From Actinobacillus capsulatus DSM 19761 (GTDB lineage: Bacteria; Pseudomonadota; Gammaproteobacteria; Enterobacterales; Pasteurellaceae): a stretch of DNA of 64,000 nucleotides. The DNA lies in contig NZ_KB893930.1 in the NCBI RefSeq assembly GCF_000374285.1, positions 142,410 through 206,409 on the forward strand. Reading direction: 5' to 3'. Positions 29,903 to 39,467 of the stretch are shown in pieces. The position numbers and the translations under genes were made by a program. Position 1 is the stretch's first letter, and the number at the start of each line of letters is the position of its first letter. Below the pieces are notes generated by a model. The model saw only the letters and a list, made by a program, of their open reading frames with translations, did not search any database and had not been told where the DNA came from.

Positions 29903-32308
29903 CTACAATGCTTTTAGGTCCTTATCTAACAAACGATACAGCAAGACTTTACCGTTTTTGAAGCGGTATTCAGCGTATTCCGCTTGACTGAAATACTCGC
30001 CTTTACCTTCGGGAAAAAAGTATTCATGTGTTGGCAAAGTAATATCCCAGTAACCTTTAATTTTCATAGGTATATACACGTCGACATCACAACCCTCGAA
30101 ATTCGTAGGATGAGAATCTTCTAAGCGACATAAATGCGCCACACCATTGTTATCGGTGCTTAACAGCGCATAGTGTTTGCCATATTCAATCTCTGAGCTA
30201 TTGAGCTGCAATTGTACTTCATTATTCAATTGATAATGCATCTCCATATAATCGCCTTGCATAAGCGAGCGAGGATCGCGCGGTACAAACTGCAAAATGA
30301 TCGGTTTGCCACTAGCAAGTACTTCTTCATATATGCCGATTTTCTGATTAAACAATACCAGCAATGCCACAGTACCTGATGCAACTATGCTTGCTTTCCA
30401 TTTCAGCATAGGGGAATCGTAGCTTTTTTTTGCTTCTACCTTGTAAACAATCACTTTTTCTCGTAATAGAGTATAACCGATAAGGAAAATTACCCCCATT
30501 ACACCGAGTAATATTGATTTATAAATCAGTGGTATGGTGAGGAAATAATAAAAACGCCACAATAAAAAAAGGAGCCAGGCTAACATTGTACCAAAGAGTG
30601 TGCGATCTTTTAACGGATAAGCTAATAGCAATAAACTAAATGTCAAACTCACCATAGAATAGGTGATAAAACCAAAAGAAACGATGAGACCAAGCCCAAT
30701 CACCAATGCTGTTTGCACTTTGGTCATTTGGTATCTTTTCGCCAAGCTTAGAAGTGTAAGCGGTAAAATAACCATGTACGTAAGTACCATCACTATCGTT
30801 AGCAAACTTTCCTGAATAAATAAATGATCTGTTATGGCATGAAAAAATTCGCTAAAACTTGTTTCAGATGGTACTTCAGGGGCAATTACAGAATTAAATG
30901 GGGTAAACTCAAACCAAATATAAAGCGTATTACAAATCACAAATAGTAAACATGCTCTACCGATAATATTGAGGTAAGTATTCACTTTGCTTTCTTGCTG
31001 GCTCGTTCGCCAAAAGCAAAAGACTGGCGTTATATTGATCACAAAGAAGTAAATTGCACGTACTGAAGACCAATCACCCCCAAATGTGCGAAACCAATTC
31101 AACATTTGATCGGCTTGATAGAACGTTAATGCCAAAGCGCAAATGCAAATCCAAGCTGTAGCTTTGGTTCGCCACCAAATCAATATGCTATAAATCAAGC
31201 CCACTACGAAACCAAGTAGTGCATGTTGCTGATTATCAAGTCCGTCGAGAATGTTACTCCCTACTAGAGCCAATAGAAGCCCGATCAATAAGACAACCTC
31301 TGCAAAGACATTGGATTGTTGATTATCGCCATAGCTGAAGTAAGCAGTAAAAAAAACACTCAACGACAAGAACAGCAATATTGCTCCGCTGACCCCAAAA
31401 CTACTGGTCAACGCAATAGAAAGGATGATAGAAGTTACCACAAATAAAGCGATGAGACTCTTACCGATATAATTAATCCAATGTTTCACCACTTCTGGCA
31501 TACCTAATTCTAATTGGGTCAGTAAAATCAATGCGCCAATATTCACAATAGGTAAAAATAAGAGTCCTCCCAGAGCAAAATGTATTACAAACCAAATGTT
31601 AAAGATGGCGACCAGTGTGATAAACCATAATAGCTTCAACAATACATCAGATTTGACGAAATAGTAATAAAAAGCGAAAAGCCCGCCAGCGACTAATATC
31701 CCAATATTGGCTACATAATCTTCAAAGCATGAAGCAATCAGCGCAATCGCAAGTAATACTGAGCTGGTATAAAGCACAATACAGTAGCGATCGTGAAAAA
31801 AGTCTAACAAATAACGAGTTAAAATCACCCAAAAGCCATTTAGTAAAACGAGATTTAAGGCGGAATAGCCCAAATCATAGGCATCGAAATAAAAATAGCT
31901 AGCTAAATTGGTGGTCACAACCAGCAGTAATGCCAAAGCTACATTAGGAAACAGCAATAACAATGGCAGTTGCGCAGCAGACCAATAGGCAAACAATTCC
32001 CACGTATCCGCTCCCGTTTGGTAAACTTGCCCAAACAGTGCAAACAATCCGCCAATAAGCACGGAGCTAAGAAAAAATAACCCTAGGCTTTTCCATTTAG
32101 TGGTATTGGAATTTTCACGGTAGGCTTGCCACAGTGCAACCGCAATGCTCACGATAAGAGCGGCTTGTGCCAGTACAAATTTTTCCATTTTAGAAAAATC
32201 TACCCAGTTTGCTGCAACCCAAGTAATTGCCCCGCTGGTGAGAAAACTTAGTGCTGACAGAAACAACATTATATTTAAGTAGTGCCGCCAGTTTGATTGA
32301 AATAACAT
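29903..32308 (-). CDS. Large membrane protein: DUF2157 - DUF4401-like - GDYXXLXY fusion
   Basis: An 801-residue protein with about twenty membrane segments. The N-terminal ~130 residues have the DUF2157 pattern (LSFLTSGAITWVAANW; GLFALFGQVYQTGADTWELF). The middle is continuous hydrophobic helices. The last 117 residues (from about 685) are a GDYXXLXY domain, RDPRSLMQGDYMEMHYQL. These domains often occur as neighbouring genes and here are one polypeptide. Function is unknown; involvement in envelope stress or lipid handling is only a guess. It lies 66 bp downstream of the acyl-transferase fusion on the same strand and may be co-transcribed. Confidence 0.75.
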   Translation of the reverse strand: MLFQSNWRHYLNIMLFLSALSFLTSGAITWVAANWVDFSKMEKFVLAQAALIVSIAVALWQAYRENSNTTKWKSLGLFFLSSVLIGGLFALFGQVYQTGADTWELFAYWSAAQLPLLLLFPNVALALLLVVTTNLASYFYFDAYDLGYSALNLVLLNGFWVILTRYLLDFFHDRYCIVLYTSSVLLAIALIASCFEDYVANIGILVAGGLFAFYYYFVKSDVLLKLLWFITLVAIFNIWFVIHFALGGLLFLPIVNIGALILLTQLELGMPEVVKHWINYIGKSLIALFVVTSIILSIALTSSFGVSGAILLFLSLSVFFTAYFSYGDNQQSNVFAEVVLLIGLLLALVGSNILDGLDNQQHALLGFVVGLIYSILIWWRTKATAWICICALALTFYQADQMLNWFRTFGGDWSSVRAIYFFVINITPVFCFWRTSQQESKVNTYLNIIGRACLLFVICNTLYIWFEFTPFNSVIAPEVPSETSFSEFFHAITDHLFIQESLLTIVMVLTYMVILPLTLLSLAKRYQMTKVQTALVIGLGLIVSFGFITYSMVSLTFSLLLLAYPLKDRTLFGTMLAWLLFLLWRFYYFLTIPLIYKSILLGVMGVIFLIGYTLLREKVIVYKVEAKKSYDSPMLKWKASIVASGTVALLVLFNQKIGIYEEVLASGKPIILQFVPRDPRSLMQGDYMEMHYQLNNEVQLQLNSSEIEYGKHYALLSTDNNGVAHLCRLEDSHPTNFEGCDVDVYIPMKIKGYWDITLPTHEYFFPEGKGEYFSQAEYAEYRFKNGKVLLYRLLDKDLKAL

Positions 32309-32374
32309 GTTGTATTCCTTTTAGATGAGCGAATATTATTTCGCCCTTAACCTTAATATTATGGGTATATAAGC

Positions 32375-35300
32375 TTACCCTAACATTTCCACCACTATTT
32401 TTTTCGCACCTTTATAATCCACTTTTCCTGAGCCAAGTAATGGGATTTCAGGTACTAGCAACACTTTGCTAGGTTGCATAATTGGTGGTAAGCCGCTAGT
32501 TTGGATGCGTTCTTTAATGTCATCTACACCGAGTTCCGATTTTACGAGTAATATCACGCTTTCGCCTTTTTTGTCATCAGAAACGGTGGTAGCGGTGAAT
32601 TGGGCATCTTCTCCAAATACGTGGGAGAGTGATTCTTCCACCGCTCCAAGGCTAATCATTTCACCTCCAATTTTGGCAAAACGTGAGTAACGATCAACAA
32701 TAGTAATAAAACCTTTTTCATCAATATGTCCTTTATCGCCCGTTTTATAGTAACGTACGCCGTCCAGTTCGCAAATCACATCTGCCGTTTTCTCGACGTC
32801 GTTTAAGTAGCCTTTCATCACTTGTCCGCCACCAATAAGAATTAAACCGTCCTCATTTGTAGCGAGTTCTATCAGCGTATCAGGATCGACGATTTTCACC
32901 ACTGTGCCAGGTAATGGTAAGCCAACTGTGCCGTCTTTTTGGAATGTGAGTTCTTTTAAGGTTTCTGGGGCTAGCATATTCGGCATATTCACTGCTGCCA
33001 CTGGTGCTGTTTCGGTAGTACCATAACCTTCTTGAATATCTAAGCCAAATTTCAAGCGGAATGCTTCACGCACATCAGATTTGAGTTTTTCCGCACCTGC
33101 AATCACCATACGAACATTTTGGAACATTAACGGATGTAATTTTTTATTGCGGGTGTATAAGCGGAAGAACGTCGATGTACCAAACAAAATACTCACTGCA
33201 TGACGAGCCGACATTTTACCGATGAGCACAGCGTCCGTTGGATCTGGGCAGCTGACCATTTTTATGCCTTCACACAACGGCATTAAGGTAGTTACTGTTA
33301 AGCCAAAACTATGGAAAATCGGCAATGAATTTAAAATTACGTCATCTTTCTTGAAGTTCAGCAATTCGCTCACTTGTTTGATGTTGGTGAGTAAGTTTTT
33401 GTGGCTAAGTTCAATACCTTTCGGGTCGCCTTCACTGCCGCTACTGAATAAAATTGTTGCGGTATCATCCAGTTTTGATTCAGCAAAATACATCACTTTA
33501 ATCAGCCAAATTGGAGCGAAAAGTGCAATCAAAAAGGCTTGGATTTTTTGCAATGAACTAGTCGATTTTACTAAACTTTCTGCAAAAACAGCTTTATCTG
33601 CAAGTAATGCTTCAAAGTCAAACCCTTTGTCTGTGAGTTTTTTCAGGAATTTTTCTGAGCTAATTACGTGTTGAATATTGGCTTTGCTTAATGCTTTTTC
33701 CATAATTTCTTGGCTAAGTGTATAGTTTAAATTCACGGGAACTTTACCCAGCATGAACAACGCCATATTTACAATTGAGCCTACTGCTGAACTTGGCAAC
33801 AATACGCCCACGTGTTTATCTATACTTAACACCGCTTTCAATTGTTTAGCGAACACTAACACCGCACTGATGAATTTAAGGTTGTTCAGTTCCATTCCTT
33901 GAGCATCCGCCACGCAATCTTTAAATAAGTTTCGTTTTGCTGTTTCCAACCAATGATGTTGCAACGGTTTTTGGCGGTTGATAAAGCGTTCCCACGCACT
34001 AAATGAGAGTTCAACTACTTTTTGTTTCATTGCCGTTGCATCAATAAATTCGCAAATCGGTTTACCGAATGCTACCAAAATTTCACGTTTACCACGTTGT
34101 TTGGTCATCTGTTTGTAGAAGCTATCTGCCCGAGAAAAACTTGAACCCCATAAGCCTCGCAAATAAAACGGTACAACTGTTATATCTTTTAAATCACGCA
34201 AAATCAGCTCAAATCCTTTTTGAAATTCATTGATTTGACCGTTGTAACTAATATGCCCTTCTGGGAATAACGCCACTACTTCGCCACGTGTCAAGCATTC
34301 ACGTACTGCTTGAATTGACTCTTTGCTGGCTCCCGCGCCTATTGGGATCACACGGAAAAATTTAAATAACCATTTAAGATACCATTTGTTGTAAATCGGG
34401 CGATACATCACAAAACGGATCGCTCGAGGACTTGCCGCTTGTAAAATCATCCAGTCTATCCAGCTGATATGGTTACCTAGCATTAACACTCCGCCTGTCT
34501 GTGGTAAATTGCGTAGACCATCTACATGGAAGCGGTAGCTTGCTTTTACGATCGGTAACATCAATAAGCGGGCAAATAAATGCGGTAATTGCAAAATCGC
34601 AAAGAAACTACCCAGTAAACACACTACAGCGGTGAATAGGAACAAGCCAGTGGTGGAGATACTGAAACTCACTAGCAAAATACTGAATAATAAGAATGCT
34701 ACCATTAGAACGTTCTGCATGAAGTTATTGCCGGCCATAATGCGACCGCTGTTCCTTTCAGGAGCTAAGAATTGAATGGTGGCGTTTAATGGTACGATAA
34801 ATAAACCGCCAGAAAAGCCAAAACTGAATGAGCAAATCATCAACAAGGTGTTGTTATCTGCTACGGTTAAACCGAATAGTGAGACGAACAAACCTAGCGC
34901 ACCTACCGGCACGATACCGTGTTCAATGTGATAGTTAGACCATTTCCCAGCAACATATGAACCAAGAATTAGGCCTAAGCCACTTACTGCTAAAATACCT
35001 TGAATGATTAAAGCGTTATCTGAGTCGAAATGCACTTTGTAATGAGTTGGAAAAGCTGCCGCAATCACTTGCGACACTCCCCAAAACAGGCTTAAGCCTA
35101 CAATGCTAAGCCAAATATTTTTATCCGCATGTACAATGCGGAAATTTTCACGCAAATAGCCAAATGAAAGGTATTTTTTAGCGGAAAATTTAACCGTATT
35201 TTTGTCCACTTCTTGCGGATAGAATGGAATTTTCCAAGCAAAAAAGGCTTCCGATGTGCTTAGCACTACTAACGCCACACCAATCATCGATACGCTTTGT

Positions 35301-35827
35301 AGCACTGTATTTGGATCGTTAGAGGCAGAATAAAACTGTTCAAAGTAGAATGAAAATGCAAAAGAACTAAACAAAATCGCCACAATGGTGAGCGCTTGAA
35401 TTATGCCGTTTGCCATACCTAATTTTTCAGCTCCTACAATAGATTTGATAATGCTGTATTTAGCAGGCGAGTAAATCGCACTTTGTGCCGCAAGTACCAA
35501 CGTTAAGCCAAATGCCCAGTAAAATTGCCCAACGAAATAGCTCACACAAATCAAGATACTGATTACCACAGCAGCTAAACTGCTGTAACGAATTACGTTG
35601 GTACGTGAAAATTTCTCATTCAAAAACGCCGATGGCGAAAACAAGAAGATAAACGGCAACAAAATCATCGTGTTGATAAGTGCGGTCAAAATTGTCTGTG
35701 TTTCGCCTTCAAAACTTTTCAGTAACACATTTTGAATGGTGATTTTGTGTGCCAAGTCTACGCTAGCGTTAATAAACATAATCGCTAAATATGGTACAAA
35801 GCCTGCGATGCGTAATAGTTTCAACAT
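32375..35827 (-). CDS. Trifunctional MFS transporter / PlsC acyltransferase / acyl-ACP synthetase (LplT-Aas-like)
   Basis: A 1150-residue fusion. Residues ~1-410 form an MFS permease like LplT, the lysophospholipid flippase. Residues ~420-620 form a PlsC-type acyltransferase (GNHISWIDWM, an HX4D motif; FPEGHIS). Residues ~650-1150 form an AMP-dependent acyl ligase (LFSSGSEGDPKGIELSH; GYGTTETAPVAAVN; YYKTGDKGHIDEKGFITIVDR; late lysine in LGSGKVDYKGAKK). In E. coli, lplT and aas are separate adjacent genes; here all steps of lysophospholipid import and re-acylation are on one chain at the inner membrane. Probable lead gene of a two-gene unit. Confidence 0.88.
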   Translation of the reverse strand: MLKLLRIAGFVPYLAIMFINASVDLAHKITIQNVLLKSFEGETQTILTALINTMILLPFIFLFSPSAFLNEKFSRTNVIRYSSLAAVVISILICVSYFVGQFYWAFGLTLVLAAQSAIYSPAKYSIIKSIVGAEKLGMANGIIQALTIVAILFSSFAFSFYFEQFYSASNDPNTVLQSVSMIGVALVVLSTSEAFFAWKIPFYPQEVDKNTVKFSAKKYLSFGYLRENFRIVHADKNIWLSIVGLSLFWGVSQVIAAAFPTHYKVHFDSDNALIIQGILAVSGLGLILGSYVAGKWSNYHIEHGIVPVGALGLFVSLFGLTVADNNTLLMICSFSFGFSGGLFIVPLNATIQFLAPERNSGRIMAGNNFMQNVLMVAFLLFSILLVSFSISTTGLFLFTAVVCLLGSFFAILQLPHLFARLLMLPIVKASYRFHVDGLRNLPQTGGVLMLGNHISWIDWMILQAASPRAIRFVMYRPIYNKWYLKWLFKFFRVIPIGAGASKESIQAVRECLTRGEVVALFPEGHISYNGQINEFQKGFELILRDLKDITVVPFYLRGLWGSSFSRADSFYKQMTKQRGKREILVAFGKPICEFIDATAMKQKVVELSFSAWERFINRQKPLQHHWLETAKRNLFKDCVADAQGMELNNLKFISAVLVFAKQLKAVLSIDKHVGVLLPSSAVGSIVNMALFMLGKVPVNLNYTLSQEIMEKALSKANIQHVISSEKFLKKLTDKGFDFEALLADKAVFAESLVKSTSSLQKIQAFLIALFAPIWLIKVMYFAESKLDDTATILFSSGSEGDPKGIELSHKNLLTNIKQVSELLNFKKDDVILNSLPIFHSFGLTVTTLMPLCEGIKMVSCPDPTDAVLIGKMSARHAVSILFGTSTFFRLYTRNKKLHPLMFQNVRMVIAGAEKLKSDVREAFRLKFGLDIQEGYGTTETAPVAAVNMPNMLAPETLKELTFQKDGTVGLPLPGTVVKIVDPDTLIELATNEDGLILIGGGQVMKGYLNDVEKTADVICELDGVRYYKTGDKGHIDEKGFITIVDRYSRFAKIGGEMISLGAVEESLSHVFGEDAQFTATTVSDDKKGESVILLVKSELGVDDIKERIQTSGLPPIMQPSKVLLVPEIPLLGSGKVDYKGAKKIVVEMLG

Positions 35828-35947
35828 TGGATTATCCTTTTTTGACTAAGTTGGAGATATTTTAAACCAGAATTGCAGAAGTGTAGGATGGGACTTTTCA
35901 CTTTATATGAACTTAAAAAGTTATTACCAACTTTTTACTGTCTAACT

Positions 35948-36280
35948 TCATTCTTTTTGATAAGTGTTGAGAATTTGTAAGTTCAACACATAAAGTTTGA
36001 GCAGTAATAATACATCAAAAAAATGTTTCAAACATTCATTTTGATTTTCTATGGTACCTAAAATCGCCATCCTGATTTTTACTTCTTGCTCCGCTAATTT
36101 TTTGGTAGTGTGTGCATAAGTCTTTAGAAACTGATATTGATCATCGCTACAATGATAGATCACCACTAAAGTATTACGTTCTGTAAAAATATCATTATGG
36201 GGCTTAATTAAGCCCATTTCCACTAATTCGTTAAGCTTACTCTCTGTAATCCCGAATTCGTGACACAATTCCGTAGCCAT
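35948..36280 (-). CDS. Small CbpM/MerR-like HTH protein
   Basis: A 110-residue protein. The first ~45 residues (ELCHEFGITESKLNELVEMG and LIKPHND) resemble the MerR-type HTH of CbpM, the modulator of the DnaJ-like CbpA. The rest (VVIYHCSDDQYQFLKTYAHT onward) is less like CbpM, though a helical C-terminus is expected. No cbpA lies next to it in the window, so it would be an orphan. It could also be a small transcription regulator. Low confidence in function, fair confidence that it is a gene. Confidence 0.5.
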   Translation of the reverse strand: MATELCHEFGITESKLNELVEMGLIKPHNDIFTERNTLVVIYHCSDDQYQFLKTYAHTTKKLAEQEVKIRMAILGTIENQNECLKHFFDVLLLLKLYVLNLQILNTYQKE

Positions 36281-36656
36281 AAATTTTTCATAATTAGGTC
36301 GAGCGAATAGATTAAGCTTTTATATGGATTTGCTTATATCAAAATTAGAATAGATAAACAACGTCTTAATTTGTGAAATAGTTGCGCTGAAATTATTTTG
36401 CAGATATTTAATAAATTCGAACAGTTGAATATTGTTTTTGTACTTCGTGATGATGATATGATACTTACGGTTTCATCTTGTATGTGATAGGTTTGAATCG
36501 TCATTGGATTTACTTGCCATGAATTATTCTCTTATATTTTGAATGTTGGTGTCAGCTTCATTCATTATATAGCGAGGATTTTTTATTCATCGCTTAAGCT
36601 CTTTGATTCCATGCGCATAGCGTATGGTTTTTATAGCTGTACGTTGTCTAGCTATA
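36281..36656. other. Gene-free AT-rich interval
   Basis: About 375 bp between the CbpM-like gene and the corA terminator. Both strands carry frequent stops and no start with a ribosome-binding site. A short inverted pair TAGCTGTACG/TAGCTA near 36633-36655 is the only structure noticed. It may be the remains of a lost gene. Confidence 0.4.
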
Positions 36657-36657
36657 A

Positions 36658-36695
36658 CAAAAAAGCACAGAACTTACATTCTGTGCTTTTGCATT
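36658..36695 (-). terminator. Terminator of corA
   Basis: AAAAGCACAGAA and TTCTGTGCTTTT arms, with T run on the minus strand after the corA stop. Also A/T-flanked on the other side. Confidence 0.85.
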
Positions 36696-36696
36696 T

Positions 36697-37647
36697 TTAT
36701 AACCAGCCTTTGCGTTTAAAGTAGATATACGGTGTGGCGGCGGCGCAAATCATTAAGCCAATTGCCATCGGATAGCCGTATTTAAAATGTAATTCCGGCA
36801 TAAATTCAAAGTTCATCCCGTAAGTCGAGGCAACCAGCGTTGCCGGTAGGAACATCACCGATACGACCGAGAAAAACTTCATAATTTTATTCTGTTCGAT
36901 ATTGATATACCCCATTGCCGCTTGCATCAAGAAGTTTACTTTTTGGAACAACGATTCGTTATGCGGTTGGAGTGATTCAATATCTCGCATAATGTCCCGA
37001 GCTTGTTCAAGCTGATTATTCGGCAAGCGAGTTTTACGCAGTAAAAAACTTAACGCACGTTGCGTATCCATCAGACATAAACGCACTTTTGAGCTGGCAT
37101 CTTCCAATTCGGTCAAATCGGAAAGTGCATCGTCAAAGTTATCGCTTTCTTGCTTACCGTTTAAGATTACGCGACTTAAGGTTTCTAAATCCGCATAAAT
37201 TGTTTCGATAACATCCGCAAGCTGCTCGATTTTGGTTTCGAACAAGTCGAGCAGTAATTCGTACGCATTGCTATCAATTAATTTTTCACGGCGAGAACGC
37301 ATTCGATATAAACGGAACGCCGGTAAATCACGTTCACGCAGAGTAAATAAGCGTCCGTCGCGAATGGTAAATGCAACGGTAGCAATATCGGCATAATCGT
37401 CATCATCTAAACAATAGAAAAAAGAGTGAAGGTGTAAGCCGTCTTCATCTTCGAAGAAGCGAGCAGAAGCCTCTAAGTCTTCCAATTCGTGTTCTTCCGC
37501 AAGCGTTTGGTCTAAACCACGCTGTAGTACGCTACGTTCGTCATCGCTCGGATCGATTAGGTCAATCCAAATTGCATCGTTTAAATCGGTAGCGGTTTCG
37601 TCAACGCTGACAAGGCGTGCGTTATCTAATGCAAATGCACGGATCAT
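36697..37647 (-). CDS. corA: Magnesium/cobalt transporter CorA
   Basis: A 316-residue pentameric Mg2+ channel, the same length as E. coli CorA when started at 37647 ([13 protein letters not shown]), which has TTGGAG at good spacing; an ATG at 37659 adds four residues. A long cytoplasmic N-terminal domain ([32 protein letters not shown]) is followed by two C-terminal membrane helices, with the YGMNF selectivity motif between them. Ends YFKRKGWL. The 300-bp leader has a strong hairpin and may carry regulation. Confidence 0.96.
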   Translation of the reverse strand: MIRAFALDNARLVSVDETATDLNDAIWIDLIDPSDDERSVLQRGLDQTLAEEHELEDLEASARFFEDEDGLHLHSFFYCLDDDDYADIATVAFTIRDGRLFTLRERDLPAFRLYRMRSRREKLIDSNAYELLLDLFETKIEQLADVIETIYADLETLSRVILNGKQESDNFDDALSDLTELEDASSKVRLCLMDTQRALSFLLRKTRLPNNQLEQARDIMRDIESLQPHNESLFQKVNFLMQAAMGYINIEQNKIMKFFSVVSVMFLPATLVASTYGMNFEFMPELHFKYGYPMAIGLMICAAATPYIYFKRKGWL

Positions 37648-37705
37648 TTTATTCTCCAATGGTTAGGAGGTAATGAACAAAAAGGAACAAAAAAGATACT
37701 AGGCG

Positions 37706-37727
37706 AGAGTTACCGACTTGTCGGTAA
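37706..37727 (-). promoter_or_regulatory. Hairpin in the corA leader
   Basis: GTTACCGACAAGTCGGTAAC is a near-perfect stem-loop about 60 bases before the corA start. A small open frame on the minus strand from 37858 passes through it and ends over the corA start. A Mg2+-responsive leader, as known for Salmonella corA, is conceivable but unproven. Confidence 0.35.
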
Positions 37728-37947
37728 CCTGAGGGTTTGGACAAGTGGGTTAGAAATCTGATAAGTATCGACTGTGACTGTCCAAAATTGTAATCCTCAA
37801 ATAAAAATAGTGTGCGAATGGTACAGATTAACCGCTTTCTAGTCAAGCAAGCGGTCATTTACTTGCTTGATTTTGCAAAATTTTAAGGAAAAATGACCGC
37901 TTTTTTGCTATCGTTAGCATTCCGAAATAATCGATGAGAATTTGACA

Positions 37948-38724
37948 ATGACTGATTTACAACACACGACAGAAACAACTGAAAACGAAACAACGCATTT
38001 TGGTTTTAAAACCGTTGCTAAAGAAGAAAAACAGCAACTAGTTGCTAATGTATTCCACAGCGTTGCCGGCAAATACGACTTAATGAATGATTTGCTTTCG
38101 TTTGGTATCCATCGTGTTTGGAAGCGTTTTACCATTGATTGCAGTGGCGTGCGTAAAGGGCAAAAAGTGTTGGATCTTGCTGGCGGAACCGGTGATTTTA
38201 CTGCAAAATTTTCGCGTATTATCGGCGAAAGCGGCGAAGTAGTGTTAGCTGATATTAATAGCTCAATGTTGGAAGTCGGTCGTGAAAAATTGCGTAATTT
38301 AGGCGTAGTCGGCAATGTCAGTTATGTACAAGCTAACGCAGAATGTTTACCGTTTGCGGATAATACCTTTGATTGTGTGGTAATCAGTTTCGGTTTGCGT
38401 AATGTGACGGATAAAGACAAAGCGTTACGCTCGATGTTTCGTGTGTTGAAGCCGGGTGGTCGTTTATTAGTATTAGAATTCTCGAAACCGATTATTGATC
38501 CGATTAGCCAATTATATAATTTCTATTCTTTTAATATTTTGCCGAAAGTGGGCGAGGTGGTGGTAAATGATGCAGATAGCTATCGCTATCTTGCCGAATC
38601 GATTCGTATGCACCCGAAACAAGACGAATTAAAAGCGATGATGGAAAATGCCGGCTTTGAAAGCGTAAATTATTACAACTTAAGTGTTGGTATTGTAGCA
38701 TTACATCGAGGATATAAGTTTTAA
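37948..38724 (+). CDS. ubiE: Ubiquinone/menaquinone C-methyltransferase
   Basis: A 258-residue class-I SAM methyltransferase that methylates demethylmenaquinone and 2-octaprenyl-6-methoxy-benzoquinol. SAM-binding motif [12 protein letters not shown], post-motif [11 protein letters not shown] and LEFSKP are characteristic. ATG 37948 preferred; a TTG 6 bases upstream is in frame. First gene of ubiE-ubiJ-(cassette)-ubiB. Confidence 0.97.
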   Translation: MTDLQHTTETTENETTHFGFKTVAKEEKQQLVANVFHSVAGKYDLMNDLLSFGIHRVWKRFTIDCSGVRKGQKVLDLAGGTGDFTAKFSRIIGESGEVVLADINSSMLEVGREKLRNLGVVGNVSYVQANAECLPFADNTFDCVVISFGLRNVTDKDKALRSMFRVLKPGGRLLVLEFSKPIIDPISQLYNFYSFNILPKVGEVVVNDADSYRYLAESIRMHPKQDELKAMMENAGFESVNYYNLSVGIVALHRGYKF

Positions 38725-38759
38725 TTTACTTTTTTGGTCTAGAATCCAAGGAATACGCT

Positions 38760-39380
38760 ATGTTATCTCAACTTAAACAGCAGCTTATGTTGCCTCAGTT
38801 TGCGTTCGGTGCGATAGAAACCGCTTTTAATGCGTTGCTGCAGCGTTCGCCACACGTCTTACTGGTATTACGTAAGTTAGCGGGCAGATGCTTACATATT
38901 GAATTAACCTCTCCGGCAGTCAATTTTTATTTGATCTTTAGCGAAACTCGTGCGGAATGGCTGTCGGTTTACGAAGGCGAAGCGGATTGCCACGTACAAC
39001 TTTCTTTTGAAACCTTGCCGAAACTTGGCGATAAAGCGAAATTAACCGAGCTGATTAATAACAAATCATTGGTGCTGAACGGCGATATTCAGGTGTTACA
39101 ACATTTCACCGCATTGTTAGATGAATTGGAAAAAGATCCTGCTGAATTGTTGTCGCCTTTTGTCGGAGATGTGTTGGCTCAGACTTCAACCGATTTTGCT
39201 AAAAAATTATTTAATAAGCTAAAAGGGCAAATTGAGCAGAATCATCAGCATCTCGCAGAGAATTTAATGAATGAGCGTCCGGTAGTGGTACATCGCTTAC
39301 AAGCGGTTAATTTTTACGATCAAGTTGCAGAGCTTGAACAGCGAATTCAATTATTAGAGAATAAGATCAATAATATGTAA
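38760..39380 (+). CDS. ubiJ: Ubiquinone biosynthesis accessory factor UbiJ (SCP2 domain)
   Basis: A 206-residue protein with an N-terminal SCP2 lipid-binding domain (ELTSPAVNFYLIFSETRAEW; NKSLVLNGDIQVLQHFTALL) and a C-terminal coiled coil (DQVAELEQRIQLLENKI) that pairs with UbiK. UbiJ helps assemble the soluble Ubi complex. Lies 35 bp after ubiE, as in E. coli, where ubiB would follow at once; here a two-gene cassette intervenes. Confidence 0.95.
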   Translation: MLSQLKQQLMLPQFAFGAIETAFNALLQRSPHVLLVLRKLAGRCLHIELTSPAVNFYLIFSETRAEWLSVYEGEADCHVQLSFETLPKLGDKAKLTELINNKSLVLNGDIQVLQHFTALLDELEKDPAELLSPFVGDVLAQTSTDFAKKLFNKLKGQIEQNHQHLAENLMNERPVVVHRLQAVNFYDQVAELEQRIQLLENKINNM

Positions 39381-39432
39381 CAGTAAGATTTGTAAAGATG
39401 GTAGATATCTAATATTTATTTTTATATGTTAT

Positions 39433-39447
39433 TGATAATTATTATCA
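39433..39447 (+). promoter_or_regulatory. Perfect 7-1-7 Fur box before the FrpC-like cassette
   Basis: TGATAATTATTATCA matches the Fur consensus TGATAATnATTATCA at every position. It lies 20 bp before the true start codon (39468) of the FrpC-like gene, just ahead of its ribosome-binding site, where Fe-Fur would block initiation. It is the strongest iron-regulatory signal in the window. Confidence 0.8.
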
Positions 39448-39467
39448 TTAATATGTTTGGAGGGTGT

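Noticed and set aside
33222..33674. 150-residue plus-strand frame
   Set aside because: Antisense to the AMP-ligase domain of the MFS-PlsC-ligase fusion; no start signal.
37914..38315. 133-residue minus-strand frame over ubiE
   Set aside because: Shadow of ubiE, Ser/Thr/Pro-rich antisense composition.
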